Part shown: piece by piece, positions 1 to 8,664 of the stretch
How the letters are laid out: every line of letters begins with the position of its first letter
Numbering within the stretch: position 1 is the stretch's first letter
Assembly (NCBI RefSeq): GCF_001936595.1
Contig: NZ_MLBG01000011.1
Coordinates: 1 to 64,000, forward strand
Source: Desulfovibrio sp. DV
Lineage (GTDB): Bacteria > Desulfobacterota > Desulfovibrionia > Desulfovibrionales > Desulfovibrionaceae
Length of the DNA stretch: 64,000 nt
Reading direction: 5' to 3'
Notes under the pieces: generated by a model
The model's database searches: none
Told to the model about the DNA's origin: nothing
What the model saw: the letters and a program-made list of their open reading frames with translations, nothing else
Position numbers and translations under genes: made by a program

Positions 1-36
1 CCAGTTTTAGCGGCCCGGACAGGAAACGGCGCACCC

Positions 37-903
37 ATGTTCGTAATACTTGGCACCCTCATCGTCCTCGGCTGCATCCTGGCCGGCTTCGTCCTGGAAA
101 AAGGCAACTTCGACCTGATCCTGTCGGCCGCCCCGCCGGAACTGCTCATGATCGGCGGCGGCGCGCTCGGGGCCCTGGTCATCAGTTCGCCCAAGGAAGT
201 GCTTATCGCCACCTTCAAGGGGGCCATGACCATTTTCGGCGGCATGACCACCAGCAAGGCCTATTATACGGAACTGTTGACCACCCTGTCCGGGCTGTAC
301 ATGAAGATCCGCCGCGAGGGTCTGGTGGCCATTGAAAAAGACGTGGAACGGCCGGCGGAAAGTCCGATCTTCGCCAATTTCGCCAAGAACAAGAAAAACC
401 ACGAAGTGCTGGTTTTTATCTGCGACACCATGCGTATTTTTTCCACGGTCAACATCGAGGCCCACGAGTTCGACACCATCATGGAGGCGGATATCGAGGC
501 CACGGTGCACGAGGCGCTTTTGCCGGCCCACAGCATCAGCAAGGTGGCCGACGGTATGCCGGCCCTGGGTATCGTGGCCTGCGTTCTGGGCGTCGTCATC
601 ACCATGGGCAAGCTCAACGAGCCGGCCGAAGTGCTCGGCCACAGCATCGGCGCGGCCCTGGTCGGCACCTTCATGGGCGTTTTGCTGGCGTACGGCTTCA
701 TCGGCCCCATCTCCACCAACATCGAGTACCGGGCCAAGGAAACCGAGTCCATTTTGCTGGTGGCCAAGGCCTCGCTGACCGCCTTTGTCGGCGGCAACCC
801 GCCGCCGGTGGCCCTGGAAGCCGGCCGCCGGGCCATCCCCATCCACCAGCGCCCGACCTTTGAAGAACTCGAAGAAGCCATCAAGGCCAGCAAGGGCAAA
901 TAG
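37..903 (+). CDS. motA: Flagellar motor stator protein MotA
   Basis: 288 residues, the usual MotA length. MotA forms the proton (or sodium) channel of the flagellar stator with MotB and pushes on the rotor protein FliG. Four hydrophobic segments are visible: two near the N-terminus (about 1-20 and 30-50) and two near 175-225, separated by a charged cytoplasmic loop. The MPALGIVA stretch (about residue 180) and the FIGPIS stretch (about 228) carry the two conserved prolines of the family. The start is supported by AGGAAAC about 10 bases upstream. MotB normally follows MotA; here the next gene is convergent and unrelated, so motB must lie elsewhere. Confidence 0.95.
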   Translation: MFVILGTLIVLGCILAGFVLEKGNFDLILSAAPPELLMIGGGALGALVISSPKEVLIATFKGAMTIFGGMTTSKAYYTELLTTLSGLYMKIRREGLVAIEKDVERPAESPIFANFAKNKKNHEVLVFICDTMRIFSTVNIEAHEFDTIMEADIEATVHEALLPAHSISKVADGMPALGIVACVLGVVITMGKLNEPAEVLGHSIGAALVGTFMGVLLAYGFIGPISTNIEYRAKETESILLVAKASLTAFVGGNPPPVALEAGRRAIPIHQRPTFEELEEAIKASKGK

Positions 904-907
904 GCCG

Positions 908-1384
908 CTACAGATAATCCGGCACGGCCAGGGCCGGGCAGGGCAGCGGACTGGCCCTGGCCACCAGATCGGCGATGACGCCGATGTCCAGGGGGAAGGA
1001 GGCAAAGGCCCCGCCGGCCGTGTAGGCCTGTCCCTCGGCCGAGACGAAATCAACGGTTCCGTTTTTGCCCACGGCCAGCGACAGGATCAGAAAAGCCCGG
1101 GCCCCAAGCCGACTCCCGGCGGCCGGGGCCGGACAGCCCAGAGCCGCCTTGCCCGGAGCGTATTCGACGGCCAGACGCACGAGCGGTTCCCCGGCCGGGC
1201 CGTCGTAGGACTCCCAGGTCGCACCCACAAGGCCCGGAGACACGGCAATAAGTTGCCCCAGGCTCTGGCCGCCGGCCCCCTGCGGCCGCCAGTTGCGGGC
1301 CACCGCCTCGGGTCCGGGAGCCAGGCAGCCCGCCACCGCCAAGACCAGGACCATCGCCGCCGCCATGGCTGCCAATCGACCCAT
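908..1384 (-). CDS. Small outer-membrane-type lipoprotein, function unknown
   Basis: 158 residues. The first 25 form a type II signal peptide ending in the lipobox LAVAGC, so the mature protein is predicted to be lipid-anchored. The start at 1384 is preceded by AGGAGGG at good spacing; an upstream in-frame extension lacks such a site. The rest shows mixed beta-like sequence, with no motif I recognise. It converges on motA with only four bases between the stop codons, so the two do not share transcription. No function can be assigned. Confidence 0.75.
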   Translation of the reverse strand: MGRLAAMAAAMVLVLAVAGCLAPGPEAVARNWRPQGAGGQSLGQLIAVSPGLVGATWESYDGPAGEPLVRLAVEYAPGKAALGCPAPAAGSRLGARAFLILSLAVGKNGTVDFVSAEGQAYTAGGAFASFPLDIGVIADLVARASPLPCPALAVPDYL

Positions 1385-1523
1385 ATGCCCTCCTGCTGCC
1401 GCCAATCGCCCCTGTCCCGGACAATCATCCGGAACAGGGTTTCTTTTCGGCATTTTTTTGCTAGTCATCAAACCTCGGCAGCCGCGTTTCGCCGCCGCCA
1501 AACCCCATACCCGGAGAATACCC

Positions 1524-2336
1524 ATGATCCGCTTCATCCGCATCGTCAGTCTGGCCTTCGTGGCCCTGACCATGTGCTGCGGCACCGCCCTGGCCATAGC
1601 ACCGTATGATGTCTACGACGGCAGCGTCCTGCATCAGGTCGTCAAACGCGGCAAACTCGTCGTCGGCATGGAACTCAAGTTCTGGCCCTTCGAATACGTG
1701 GACGAGCAAGGCAAACCCGTCGGCTTTGACGTGGACATCGCCCGCACCCTGGCCGAACGCCTGGGCGTGGAACTGGAAATCAAGGACATGGAGTGGACCG
1801 GGCTTATCCCGGCACTCACCGCCGGCAAAGTCGACATCATCATTTCCGGCATCACCGGCACCCTGGAACGGGCCAAATCCATCACCTTCTCCTCACCCTA
1901 TTTCACCACCGGCCTGTGCGCCCTGGTCAGCGTCAAAAAGGCCCCGGACCTGACCGACGTGGCCGCACTCGACGCCCCGGGCCGGGTCATTGCCGTCAAG
2001 ACCGGCACCACCGCCGACCTGACCGCCGCCAAGCGCTTCCCCAAGGCCACCATCAACCGCTACCAGGAAGAGACGGCCTGCGCCAGGGATGTGGCCACCG
2101 GCCGGGCCGACGCCTTTCTCTACGACCAGATCTCCATTGCCAAGCACCAGAAGCAAAATCCCGACACCACCCGGGCGCTCCTCACGCCGTTTACCTACGA
2201 GCCTTTCTGCATCGCCCTGCAAAAGGGTGATTTCGACTTGTGGCAGTATCTTGAAATGTATATCGCCACCATCAAGGCCGACGGCACCCTGGAGACCCTG
2301 CGCGCCAAGCACTTCAAGGAACTCCTCGGCCAATAG
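1524..2336 (+). CDS. Amino-acid ABC transporter periplasmic binding protein
   Basis: 270 residues. An N-terminal signal peptide of about 24 residues ends in TALA. The mature part opens with KRGKLVVGMELKFWPFEY and contains GFDVDIARTLAERLG, the pattern of solute-binding protein family 3 (polar amino acids), and the later TGTTADL and GRADAFLYD elements fit the second lobe. It would capture an amino acid in the periplasm for the permease encoded about 560 bases downstream. The start follows CGGAGAA. Specificity cannot be read from the sequence. Confidence 0.92.
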   Translation: MIRFIRIVSLAFVALTMCCGTALAIAPYDVYDGSVLHQVVKRGKLVVGMELKFWPFEYVDEQGKPVGFDVDIARTLAERLGVELEIKDMEWTGLIPALTAGKVDIIISGITGTLERAKSITFSSPYFTTGLCALVSVKKAPDLTDVAALDAPGRVIAVKTGTTADLTAAKRFPKATINRYQEETACARDVATGRADAFLYDQISIAKHQKQNPDTTRALLTPFTYEPFCIALQKGDFDLWQYLEMYIATIKADGTLETLRAKHFKELLGQ

Positions 2337-2386
2337 GCCCAACCCTGGTCCGCCGCCCGAAGCCGGGTCGCGCGCCCCACGCAACT

Positions 2387-2422
2387 GTCCCGGCAAGGCC
2401 CGACGCCGCGCCTTGCCGGGAC
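2387..2422. terminator. Strong hairpin after the binding-protein gene
   Basis: A perfect 12-bp stem, GTCCCGGCAAGG / CCTTGCCGGGAC, with a 12-base loop lies 50 bases after the binding-protein stop. There is no T-run, so it is more likely an mRNA-stabilising or partial-termination hairpin that makes the binding protein more abundant than the permease. That role is inferred. Confidence 0.5.
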
Positions 2423-2500
2423 CCGCCGGCCGGATTTGCCCTGCCGCCCGGACCCTGCCGGTCCCGGCCCAGGCAGACCCCGCCGGCAAAAGGAATCGGC

Positions 2501-2893
2501 ATGACCAAGCCTTTGCGCCTTGTGCTTCTGGCCCTTTTTACCCTCTGCCTGGCCGGGCCTGTGCCGGCCCGGGCCGACACCGTGCAGGTTTTTGCCCATG
2601 TGTTTATCGTGCCGGCCACCCTGGCCGACGGCTCGGACGCCGCCGTACGCGTGCCGGACTTCGAGGCCTGGCTGGCCGAGACCTTCGGCGGCTACACCCG
2701 GCTTGGGACCGGGGGCGGCGGCTGGAAAAACGAAACCGGCCAGGTTGAGACCGAGGTCAACACCACCTACCTGACCACGGCCGGGCGCGACTGCTCCAAG
2801 GACATCGCCGCCCGGCTGGTCCAGGAGTTCGGGATGCGGGTGCCCTACGTCCTGGTGGTGCCGGCCGGGGCCTTTGTCGCCCGGAGCCGCTAA
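2501..2893 (+). CDS. Small exported protein, function unknown, between transporter genes
   Basis: 130 residues. It starts with a clear signal peptide (hydrophobic stretch to about residue 25, ARA cleavage) and leaves about 105 residues outside the cytoplasm. I do not recognise a family. Its stop codon touches the permease ATG at 2894, so the two are translationally coupled, and it sits between the binding protein and permease of one transporter. It may be an accessory periplasmic factor, but this rests on position only. Confidence 0.7.
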   Translation: MTKPLRLVLLALFTLCLAGPVPARADTVQVFAHVFIVPATLADGSDAAVRVPDFEAWLAETFGGYTRLGTGGGGWKNETGQVETEVNTTYLTTAGRDCSKDIAARLVQEFGMRVPYVLVVPAGAFVARSR

Positions 2894-3643
2894 ATGGTCC
2901 GGATTGCGGTTCGGTTGGCCATCCTGGCCGTGTTTGGCGGGCTGTTGTGGCTGGTGCTGTCCCGGCTGCAGTACCACTGGGACTGGTCGGCGGTCTGGGC
3001 CTACCGGGAGCTGTTCGTCCGGGGCCTGGGCATGACCGTGGCCGTGTCGGTGGGGGCCATTGCCCTGGGGCTGGGCTTGGGGCTGGCCTCGGGCTTGGCC
3101 GCGGTCTCGGGCAATGTGGTCCTTAGCGAACTGGCCGCCCTCTATGTCGGGGCCTTTCGGGGCACGCCGCTTTTGGTGCAGATCCTCATCTTCTATTTCT
3201 GCGTCGGCGTGGTGGTCCGGGTGGACAGCCCCTTTCTCATCGGCACGGCCACCCTGGGCTTTTTTTCCGGAGCCTATATTTCGGAGATGGTCCGGGCCGG
3301 GGTGGAATCCGTGGAGCGCGGCCAGTGGGAGACGGCCCTGTCCTCGGGCATGAACCATCGCCAAACGCTCCTCTACGTCATCCTGCCCCAGGCCGCCCGG
3401 CGCATCGTGCCGCCGGTGACCGGCCAGTTCGTGTCGTGCATCAAGGATTCCTCCCTGCTTTCGGTCATTAGCCTTCGCGAGCTGACCAAGGCGGCCGAGG
3501 TGGTCAACGCCACCACCTACCGGACCTTTGAGACCTACCTGCCCCTGGCCGTGCTCTACCTGCTTTTGACCTGGCCCCTTTCGCACTTGACCCGGCGTCT
3601 GGAAAAAGGAATACGAAACGGAACGTACTATACGCCACGTTAG
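2894..3643 (+). CDS. Amino-acid ABC transporter permease (HisM/GlnP family)
   Basis: 249 residues with an N-terminal membrane anchor and a transport domain of about five helices. GTPLLVQILIFYF and the later GQWETALSSGMNHRQTLLYV loop are the signatures of polar amino-acid permeases; that loop (about residues 150-175) contacts the ATPase subunit. It starts directly after the preceding stop codon. No GlnQ/HisP-type ATPase gene is in the neighbourhood, so the ATPase must be encoded elsewhere or shared. Confidence 0.93.
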   Translation: MVRIAVRLAILAVFGGLLWLVLSRLQYHWDWSAVWAYRELFVRGLGMTVAVSVGAIALGLGLGLASGLAAVSGNVVLSELAALYVGAFRGTPLLVQILIFYFCVGVVVRVDSPFLIGTATLGFFSGAYISEMVRAGVESVERGQWETALSSGMNHRQTLLYVILPQAARRIVPPVTGQFVSCIKDSSLLSVISLRELTKAAEVVNATTYRTFETYLPLAVLYLLLTWPLSHLTRRLEKGIRNGTYYTPR

Positions 3644-3667
3644 TGCCTCGCTTTCAAGGAGAATGCC

Positions 3668-3928
3668 ATGACTGCGGAAATCAAGGTCTACGCCCTGACC
3701 ACCTGCGTGCATTGCAAGCACGCCAAGGAATTTCTCGACGATAAGCACATCCCCTACGATTGCGTCCATGTGGACAATCTGACGGGCGAAGAGCGCGCCG
3801 CAGTCATGGACGTCGTGCGCAAACTCAACCCGGCCCTGTCCTTTCCCACCATCGTCATTGGCAACAAGGTCATCGTGGGCTTTCGCCGCGATGAACTCGA
3901 AACCGCCCTCGGGGCCTGTGGCAAATGA
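3668..3928 (+). CDS. Glutaredoxin-like protein
   Basis: 86 residues, one thioredoxin fold. The redox motif CVHC occupies residues 13-16, and the cis-proline region SFPTIVIGNKVIVGF is intact. It likely reduces protein or low-molecular-weight disulfides in the cytoplasm. A strong AAGGAGA precedes the ATG. The stop codon overlaps the start of the next gene (ATGATG), so the two are co-translated. The partner resembles a ferredoxin-dependent disulfide reductase, which suggests this protein may be its electron acceptor (inference). Confidence 0.9.
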   Translation: MTAEIKVYALTTCVHCKHAKEFLDDKHIPYDCVHVDNLTGEERAAVMDVVRKLNPALSFPTIVIGNKVIVGFRRDELETALGACGK

Positions 3929-4269
3929 TGGACGCGCAGGAACTCTACGAAAAGCTCGCCCCCATCCAGGCAGCCAAAGGCTTTTTCTTCAATCCCGACA
4001 CCGCCATGGTCCTCGACCTCATGGCCGGACTGCTGACCAACAAGGCGCGCTACGGCTACATGGCCTGCCCCTGCCGGCTGGGGTCCGGGACCTTCGAACT
4101 GGATAAGGATGTCGTTTGCCCCTGCGCCTACCGCGCGGCCGACGTGGCCGAATACGGAGCCTGCTTTTGCGGCCTGTACGTCTCGGCCGCCGTGCGCGAC
4201 GGCGAAATGCCCCTGCCCACGGTGCCGGAACGACGGCCCGTGGAAAAGACCCTGGCCGCCCTGGGCTGA
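3925..4269 (+). CDS. Ferredoxin-thioredoxin reductase catalytic-chain-like protein
   Basis: 114 residues. Cysteines at 48, 50, 65, 67, 80 and 82 are arranged CPC - CPC - CFC. This is the pattern of the FTR catalytic subunit, in which four cysteines bind a [4Fe-4S] cluster and two form the redox-active disulfide. The spacings (14 and 12 residues) differ slightly from plant FTR, and CHC is replaced by CFC. It overlaps the glutaredoxin gene by four bases. FTR-like proteins without a variable chain are known in anaerobic prokaryotes; the partner here is probably the adjacent glutaredoxin. Confidence 0.85.
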   Translation: MMDAQELYEKLAPIQAAKGFFFNPDTAMVLDLMAGLLTNKARYGYMACPCRLGSGTFELDKDVVCPCAYRAADVAEYGACFCGLYVSAAVRDGEMPLPTVPERRPVEKTLAALG

Positions 4270-4350
4270 AAACGGCCGGCACCTCCGTTTGCACCTTCGC
4301 GCCCGGGCCGTCGTACTGCCGGCCGGCTCCATCCGGCCTTAATCGTACAA

Positions 4351-4402
4351 AACCCCGGCACGCCGCAGCTCCCCCCGGTGGAGGGCGGCAGGTGCCGGGG
4401 TT
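4351..4402. other. Long hairpin upstream of the hybrid kinase gene
   Basis: AACCCCGGCAC (4351-4361) pairs perfectly with GTGCCGGGGTT (4392-4402), and an inner GCCGC/GCGGC extends the stem. It sits between the FTR-like gene and the kinase start, directly before the kinase Shine-Dalgarno region. It could end the upstream transcript or act in the kinase leader. No T-run follows. Confidence 0.4.
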
Positions 4403-4423
4403 GATCTCCTGGAGAGCCCGGGC

Positions 4424-6487
4424 GTGGACATGATTTCATGGACTGCTGCAGCCGCCTTCGCAGTGCTGCTTGCCCCGGCCGGCCTCTTCGCCGGCCGGGC
4501 CTTGTTCGGCCGGCGGACCGGCCGCCTCCGCCATGACGATCCCTTTCTGGCCCGGGTGGTCGACACCATGTCCGACCCGTTTTTCGTCAAGGACCCCGAG
4601 CATCGCTTCTTCCTGGTCAACGATGCATTTTGCGCCCTGGCCGGCCGGTCCCGGCAGGCTATTCTCGGCCGCACGGCCGAGGCCGTGTTTCCCGAGGCCA
4701 AGGCCGCCTCCTCCATCATAAACGACGCCATGGTCCTGGCTTGCGGCCAGGAGGACATTGCCGAGGAAAGGGCCTACGACGCCGATGGCGGGCGGGGCAC
4801 GTTTATGACCCGCAAAAGCCTGCATATCGACGACGCCGGCAACCGCTACGTTGTCGGCGTCATCCGCGACATCACCACCCGCAAACAGGCCGAACGCCGT
4901 CTGGCCGACAGCGAAGCCCGCTACCGCCGCATCGTCGAAACAGCCAACGAGGGCATCTGGGCCGTGGACGCCCATTGGCACACCACCTACGCCAATGCCG
5001 TCATGGGAACCCTGCTCGGCCTGTCCCCCGAGGATATGCTCGGCCGGCCGGTGTCGGATTTTCTGTTTGCCGAGGACGAAGCCCTCAACCGGGCCATGGT
5101 CCGCCGCGAGGCCACGCCCCCGGGCGGCGGACTCTACGAGCGGCGGTTGCGACGGGCCGACGGCCGGGAATTGTGGACGCTTATTGCCGTCAGCAGCGAA
5201 TACAACGCGGCCGGCGGATTTGTCGGCGGGTTTGGCATGTTCACCAACATCACCGAGCGCAAACTGGCCGAGGAGTCCCTGCGCCTGTCCGAAACCCGGC
5301 TGGCTGCGGCCAAGGAAGCCGCCGACGCCGCCAACAAGGCCAAGAGCGAATTTCTGGCCAACATGAGCCATGAAATCCGTACCCCCTTAAACGGCCTGCT
5401 CGGGATGCTCCAGCTCCTGGAAGACACCGGCCTTGATACCGAGCAACGCGACTGCGTGGCCACGGCCCTGGACTGCGGACGCCGCCTCACCCGCCTTTTG
5501 ACCGACATCCTCGACCTCTCCAGGGTCGAATCCGGCAAGCTCGAGCTGGCCATCAAGCCCTTTGCCCTGGACGAGGTCATAAGCGCCACCCGGGCCGTGT
5601 TCCAAACCGCCCTGGCCAACCAGGATATCCGCCTCAAAAGCGCCATCGACCCGTCCGTGCCGGACCGGCTGCTTGGCGACGAGGGGCGCATCCGGCAGAT
5701 CCTGCTCAATCTCGTCGGCAACGCCATCAAGTTCACCCGCAGCGGCGTCATCACCCTGGAAGCCGGGGCCTCCCCCGACACCGCCCCCGGCCGGATCCGC
5801 CTGGTGCTGTCGGTCAGCGACACCGGCATCGGCATCCCCGGCAACATGCTCGGCACGGTCCTGGACCCGTTCACCCAGGTCGATGCCTCGAACACCCGCA
5901 TCCACCAGGGGGCGGGGCTTGGGCTGTCCATTGTCGACCGTCTGGCCCGGCTCATGGGCGGCGAGGTGCAGATCGAAAGCGAACCCGGAGTCGGCACCCA
6001 CGTCCTTTGCACCCTGCTTGTGGGCCGGGCCGAGCCCGGCGAGCCTGCGGCCACGGTCGAAGCTCCCGCAGCGGCCCTGCCGCCGCTTCGCATCCTTGTG
6101 GTCGAAGACGAACGCATCAGCCGCCTGACCCTGGGCGCGTTGCTGCGCCGCCACGGCCACACGGTGCTGGAAGCCTCGTCGGGCCAGTCGGCCCTGGATG
6201 TTTTCGAAACCGAACCCGTGGACGTCGTGCTGCTCGACATCCAGATGCCCGGCATAAGCGGCCTGGACACCATGGCCATACTGCGCGACCAGAGCATCCA
6301 CGGCCCCAAGGCCACGGTGCCGGTCATCGTGGTCACCGCCCACGCCATGGCCGGCGACCGGGAACGGTTCCTGGCCGCCGGCGCCGACGGCTACCTGGCC
6401 AAACCCGTGGAGGATGCGGCCCTGCAGGCCGCCCTGGCCGGGGTCATGCGGGAAAAAAGCGGAGAAGAGGCGGGGACGGAGGTCTAG
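4424..6487 (+). CDS. Membrane-anchored PAS-PAS hybrid sensor histidine kinase
   Basis: 687 residues: one N-terminal membrane segment (about 5-27), PAS domain (about 40-155), second PAS (about 165-280), a short coiled linker, dimerisation domain with phospho-acceptor His316 in NMSHEIRTPLNG, an ATPase domain with N-box NAIKF and glycine-rich GAGLGLSIV, and a C-terminal receiver with Asp605 in LLDIQMPG. The kinase would pass phosphate from His316 to its own receiver, then probably through an HPt protein encoded elsewhere. GTG at 4424 is preferred over ATG at 4430 because GGAGA lies eight bases before it. The signal is unknown; no heme or flavin residues stand out in the PAS domains. Confidence 0.93.
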   Translation: MDMISWTAAAAFAVLLAPAGLFAGRALFGRRTGRLRHDDPFLARVVDTMSDPFFVKDPEHRFFLVNDAFCALAGRSRQAILGRTAEAVFPEAKAASSIINDAMVLACGQEDIAEERAYDADGGRGTFMTRKSLHIDDAGNRYVVGVIRDITTRKQAERRLADSEARYRRIVETANEGIWAVDAHWHTTYANAVMGTLLGLSPEDMLGRPVSDFLFAEDEALNRAMVRREATPPGGGLYERRLRRADGRELWTLIAVSSEYNAAGGFVGGFGMFTNITERKLAEESLRLSETRLAAAKEAADAANKAKSEFLANMSHEIRTPLNGLLGMLQLLEDTGLDTEQRDCVATALDCGRRLTRLLTDILDLSRVESGKLELAIKPFALDEVISATRAVFQTALANQDIRLKSAIDPSVPDRLLGDEGRIRQILLNLVGNAIKFTRSGVITLEAGASPDTAPGRIRLVLSVSDTGIGIPGNMLGTVLDPFTQVDASNTRIHQGAGLGLSIVDRLARLMGGEVQIESEPGVGTHVLCTLLVGRAEPGEPAATVEAPAAALPPLRILVVEDERISRLTLGALLRRHGHTVLEASSGQSALDVFETEPVDVVLLDIQMPGISGLDTMAILRDQSIHGPKATVPVIVVTAHAMAGDRERFLAAGADGYLAKPVEDAALQAALAGVMREKSGEEAGTEV

Positions 6488-6813
6488 GCCGGGGTCACAA
6501 GCGGGACACGCAAAAAATATTTGTCATTCCGGAATTGTTAAAGTAGTTTGTATAAAATTTCTATACTTACGATTGTTCCATAACTTATTGATCTTCAATG
6601 CCTTTGTGCAATGAGCCGGCGCAATTGCCGCGGGCAGGAAGATTTCTCTACAAAAAATCATTCCGGACATCCCCTCAACGCCCATTGGCCGAACAGTATA
6701 CCCTTTGCCCGAGGAACCGGATTCGATTGAACAATCTACGCCAACAACGCGGATTGGCTAAGAAATGTGCATATAAACAACAGTCAAGAACATAATACTG
6801 ATGGAGAGAAGCC
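6488..6813. other. AT-rich intergenic leader
   Basis: About 325 bases, markedly richer in A/T than the flanking genes, especially 6510-6600 and 6760-6810. No credible gene: short open frames here lack ribosome sites and coding character. It probably holds the promoter of the following exported protease-like gene, but no single promoter pair is convincing. Confidence 0.5.
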
Positions 6814-8664
6814 ATGCGCCTCGGTAATAGTATTTTCCAAAAGCTGGCCCTTGTCTTTTCATTGGTCCTGTTTCTCACATCAAACAGCGTGTCGTTGGCA
6901 AGCATTACGCCAAAGCAGGCTGAAGAATCCGCAGCTACAGCCTCTCAAGACTCGCCACCATCTGATGTTGGCCTTTCCGCCGCTGCCATGGAAAATTTCA
7001 AGCAGCAAATCACAATTTTGAATGAAGAAAAGAAAAATCTGACACCGGCTCAGAAAAAAATAAATTCCGCTATTGTCCGCACGCTGCACAGCGTCGTCCT
7101 TAAAGATAAGCAATCCGGTCTTCCGATGCTTGAGAACAGCATCAAACTGACGGAATCAAATACAATTACAGTGGACATCAAAGCCGATGTCACGGACGTC
7201 CTGCTGGACTTCATCAGAGCCCAGGGCGGAACCATCATCAACTCCTTTCCGCAATATAATGCCATCCGGGCACAGATTCCGATAACCGCGGTGGAGACCA
7301 TTGCCGCCCAGTCCGGCGTGCGTTTCATCGACAGGGCTCAGGAGTATATCCTGCACAAGTCCACCACCACGGAAGGCGACGTCGCCCACAGCGCGCCAAT
7401 CGTCAGAACGGCCGGCTACACGGGAACAAGCGTCAAGATCGGCGTCATTTCCGATTCCGTGGACTATCTGGCCCAGCTCCAGGCCACAGGCGACCTGCCG
7501 GCCACCGTGACCGTGTTGCAAGATGCTCCGGGCAACACAGGGGAGGGGACGGCGATGCTCGAAATCGTCTACGATCTCGCCCCCGCCGCTTCGCTGTACT
7601 TCGCCACCGCCTGGGGCGGCATGGCCAATTTCGCCAACAATATCATTGCCCTCAAAGATGCCGGATGCAAGGTCATCGTGGATGATGTCGGCTATTTTGC
7701 CGAATCCTCCTTTCAGGATGACGTCATCTCCCAGGCTGTGACGACGGTGACGGATGCCGGGGTCTTCTATTTTTCATCCGCAGCCAACGATGGAAATCTT
7801 CATTCCAATACTTCGGGAACATATGAGGGGAACTATAACGACGATGGGTCCGCTAACCATTGGCATATGTTCAGCGGCACGAACACATATAATACCATCA
7901 CAGTCGACCCCGGAGTCATTACTCTACAGTGGTCTGATCCCCTTGGTGCCTCGGCGAACGATTACGATCTGTATCTTCTTGATAGCGCAGGAAATGTCTA
8001 CAACACGTCGACGAACACTCAAGACGGTACACAGGATCCGTACGAACAGATCAACACCAGCGCAAACCTCACCGGATACAAGCTCGCCATCCAGCTGTGG
8101 TCCGGGGAAGCGAGATTTCTGCATCTAAGCGCCAGCCGCGGGGTTCTCACCTACAGCACCAACGGCGCGACCAAGGGCCACTCCACCGTTGACAAGGCCT
8201 TCGGCGTGGCCGCCGTCTCCGCCTCCGGACGCACCACCGCGTTTACGGGCACCGAGGCCGTGGAGACGTTTTCAAGCGACGGCCCGCGCCGCATCTTTTT
8301 CAACCCGGACGGTTCAGCCATCACCCCCGGGGACTTCCTGGCCAGCGGCGGCCGGGTGCGGCAAAAGCCCGACATCACCGCGGCCGACTGCGTGGCCACC
8401 TCCTGGCCCGGACACACCAGATTCTGCGGCACCTCCGCCGCCGCCCCCCACGCTGCGGCCATCGCCGGACTGCTCGTCTCCTTCAAACCGACCATCACCT
8501 CTACGGAGATGTTTCGCGCCCTCACCTCCACGGCCCTTCCCTTGCCGTCCACATGGACAGACTATTCCGGCCTGGGCATCATCATGGCCAACAAGGCCTA
8601 CGACTCGCTCATCCCCGGCAACGGGCTCGGATGCCAGCCGTCCATGCTGCTTTTATTGCAATAA
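6814..8664 (+). CDS. Exported S8 (subtilisin-like) serine peptidase with Glu at the His position
   Basis: 616 residues. A signal peptide spans about 1-30. Residues 30-180 look like a propeptide/inhibitor region. The catalytic domain begins near VKIGVISDSVD (Asp214) and ends with GTSAAAPHAAAIAGLL (Ser541). An insertion at about 330-430 resembles a jelly-roll P-domain-like segment (YDLYLLDSAGNVY). Where subtilases have HGT, this protein has EGT (Glu244) followed by LAPAASLYFATA. Glu as general base is the solution used by the related sedolisins (S53). The 5' part uses more A/T-ending codons than its neighbours, hinting at acquisition. It is monocistronic. Confidence 0.85.
   Translation: MRLGNSIFQKLALVFSLVLFLTSNSVSLASITPKQAEESAATASQDSPPSDVGLSAAAMENFKQQITILNEEKKNLTPAQKKINSAIVRTLHSVVLKDKQSGLPMLENSIKLTESNTITVDIKADVTDVLLDFIRAQGGTIINSFPQYNAIRAQIPITAVETIAAQSGVRFIDRAQEYILHKSTTTEGDVAHSAPIVRTAGYTGTSVKIGVISDSVDYLAQLQATGDLPATVTVLQDAPGNTGEGTAMLEIVYDLAPAASLYFATAWGGMANFANNIIALKDAGCKVIVDDVGYFAESSFQDDVISQAVTTVTDAGVFYFSSAANDGNLHSNTSGTYEGNYNDDGSANHWHMFSGTNTYNTITVDPGVITLQWSDPLGASANDYDLYLLDSAGNVYNTSTNTQDGTQDPYEQINTSANLTGYKLAIQLWSGEARFLHLSASRGVLTYSTNGATKGHSTVDKAFGVAAVSASGRTTAFTGTEAVETFSSDGPRRIFFNPDGSAITPGDFLASGGRVRQKPDITAADCVATSWPGHTRFCGTSAAAPHAAAIAGLLVSFKPTITSTEMFRALTSTALPLPSTWTDYSGLGIIMANKAYDSLIPGNGLGCQPSMLLLLQ

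Noticed and set aside
2195-3769. A 524-codon minus-strand open frame
   Set aside because: Antisense to the transporter permease and small exported protein genes; no motif or ribosome site.
6598-6795. Small frame in the AT-rich leader of the peptidase gene
   Set aside because: No ribosome site, basic low-complexity sequence, and it sits in the probable promoter region.
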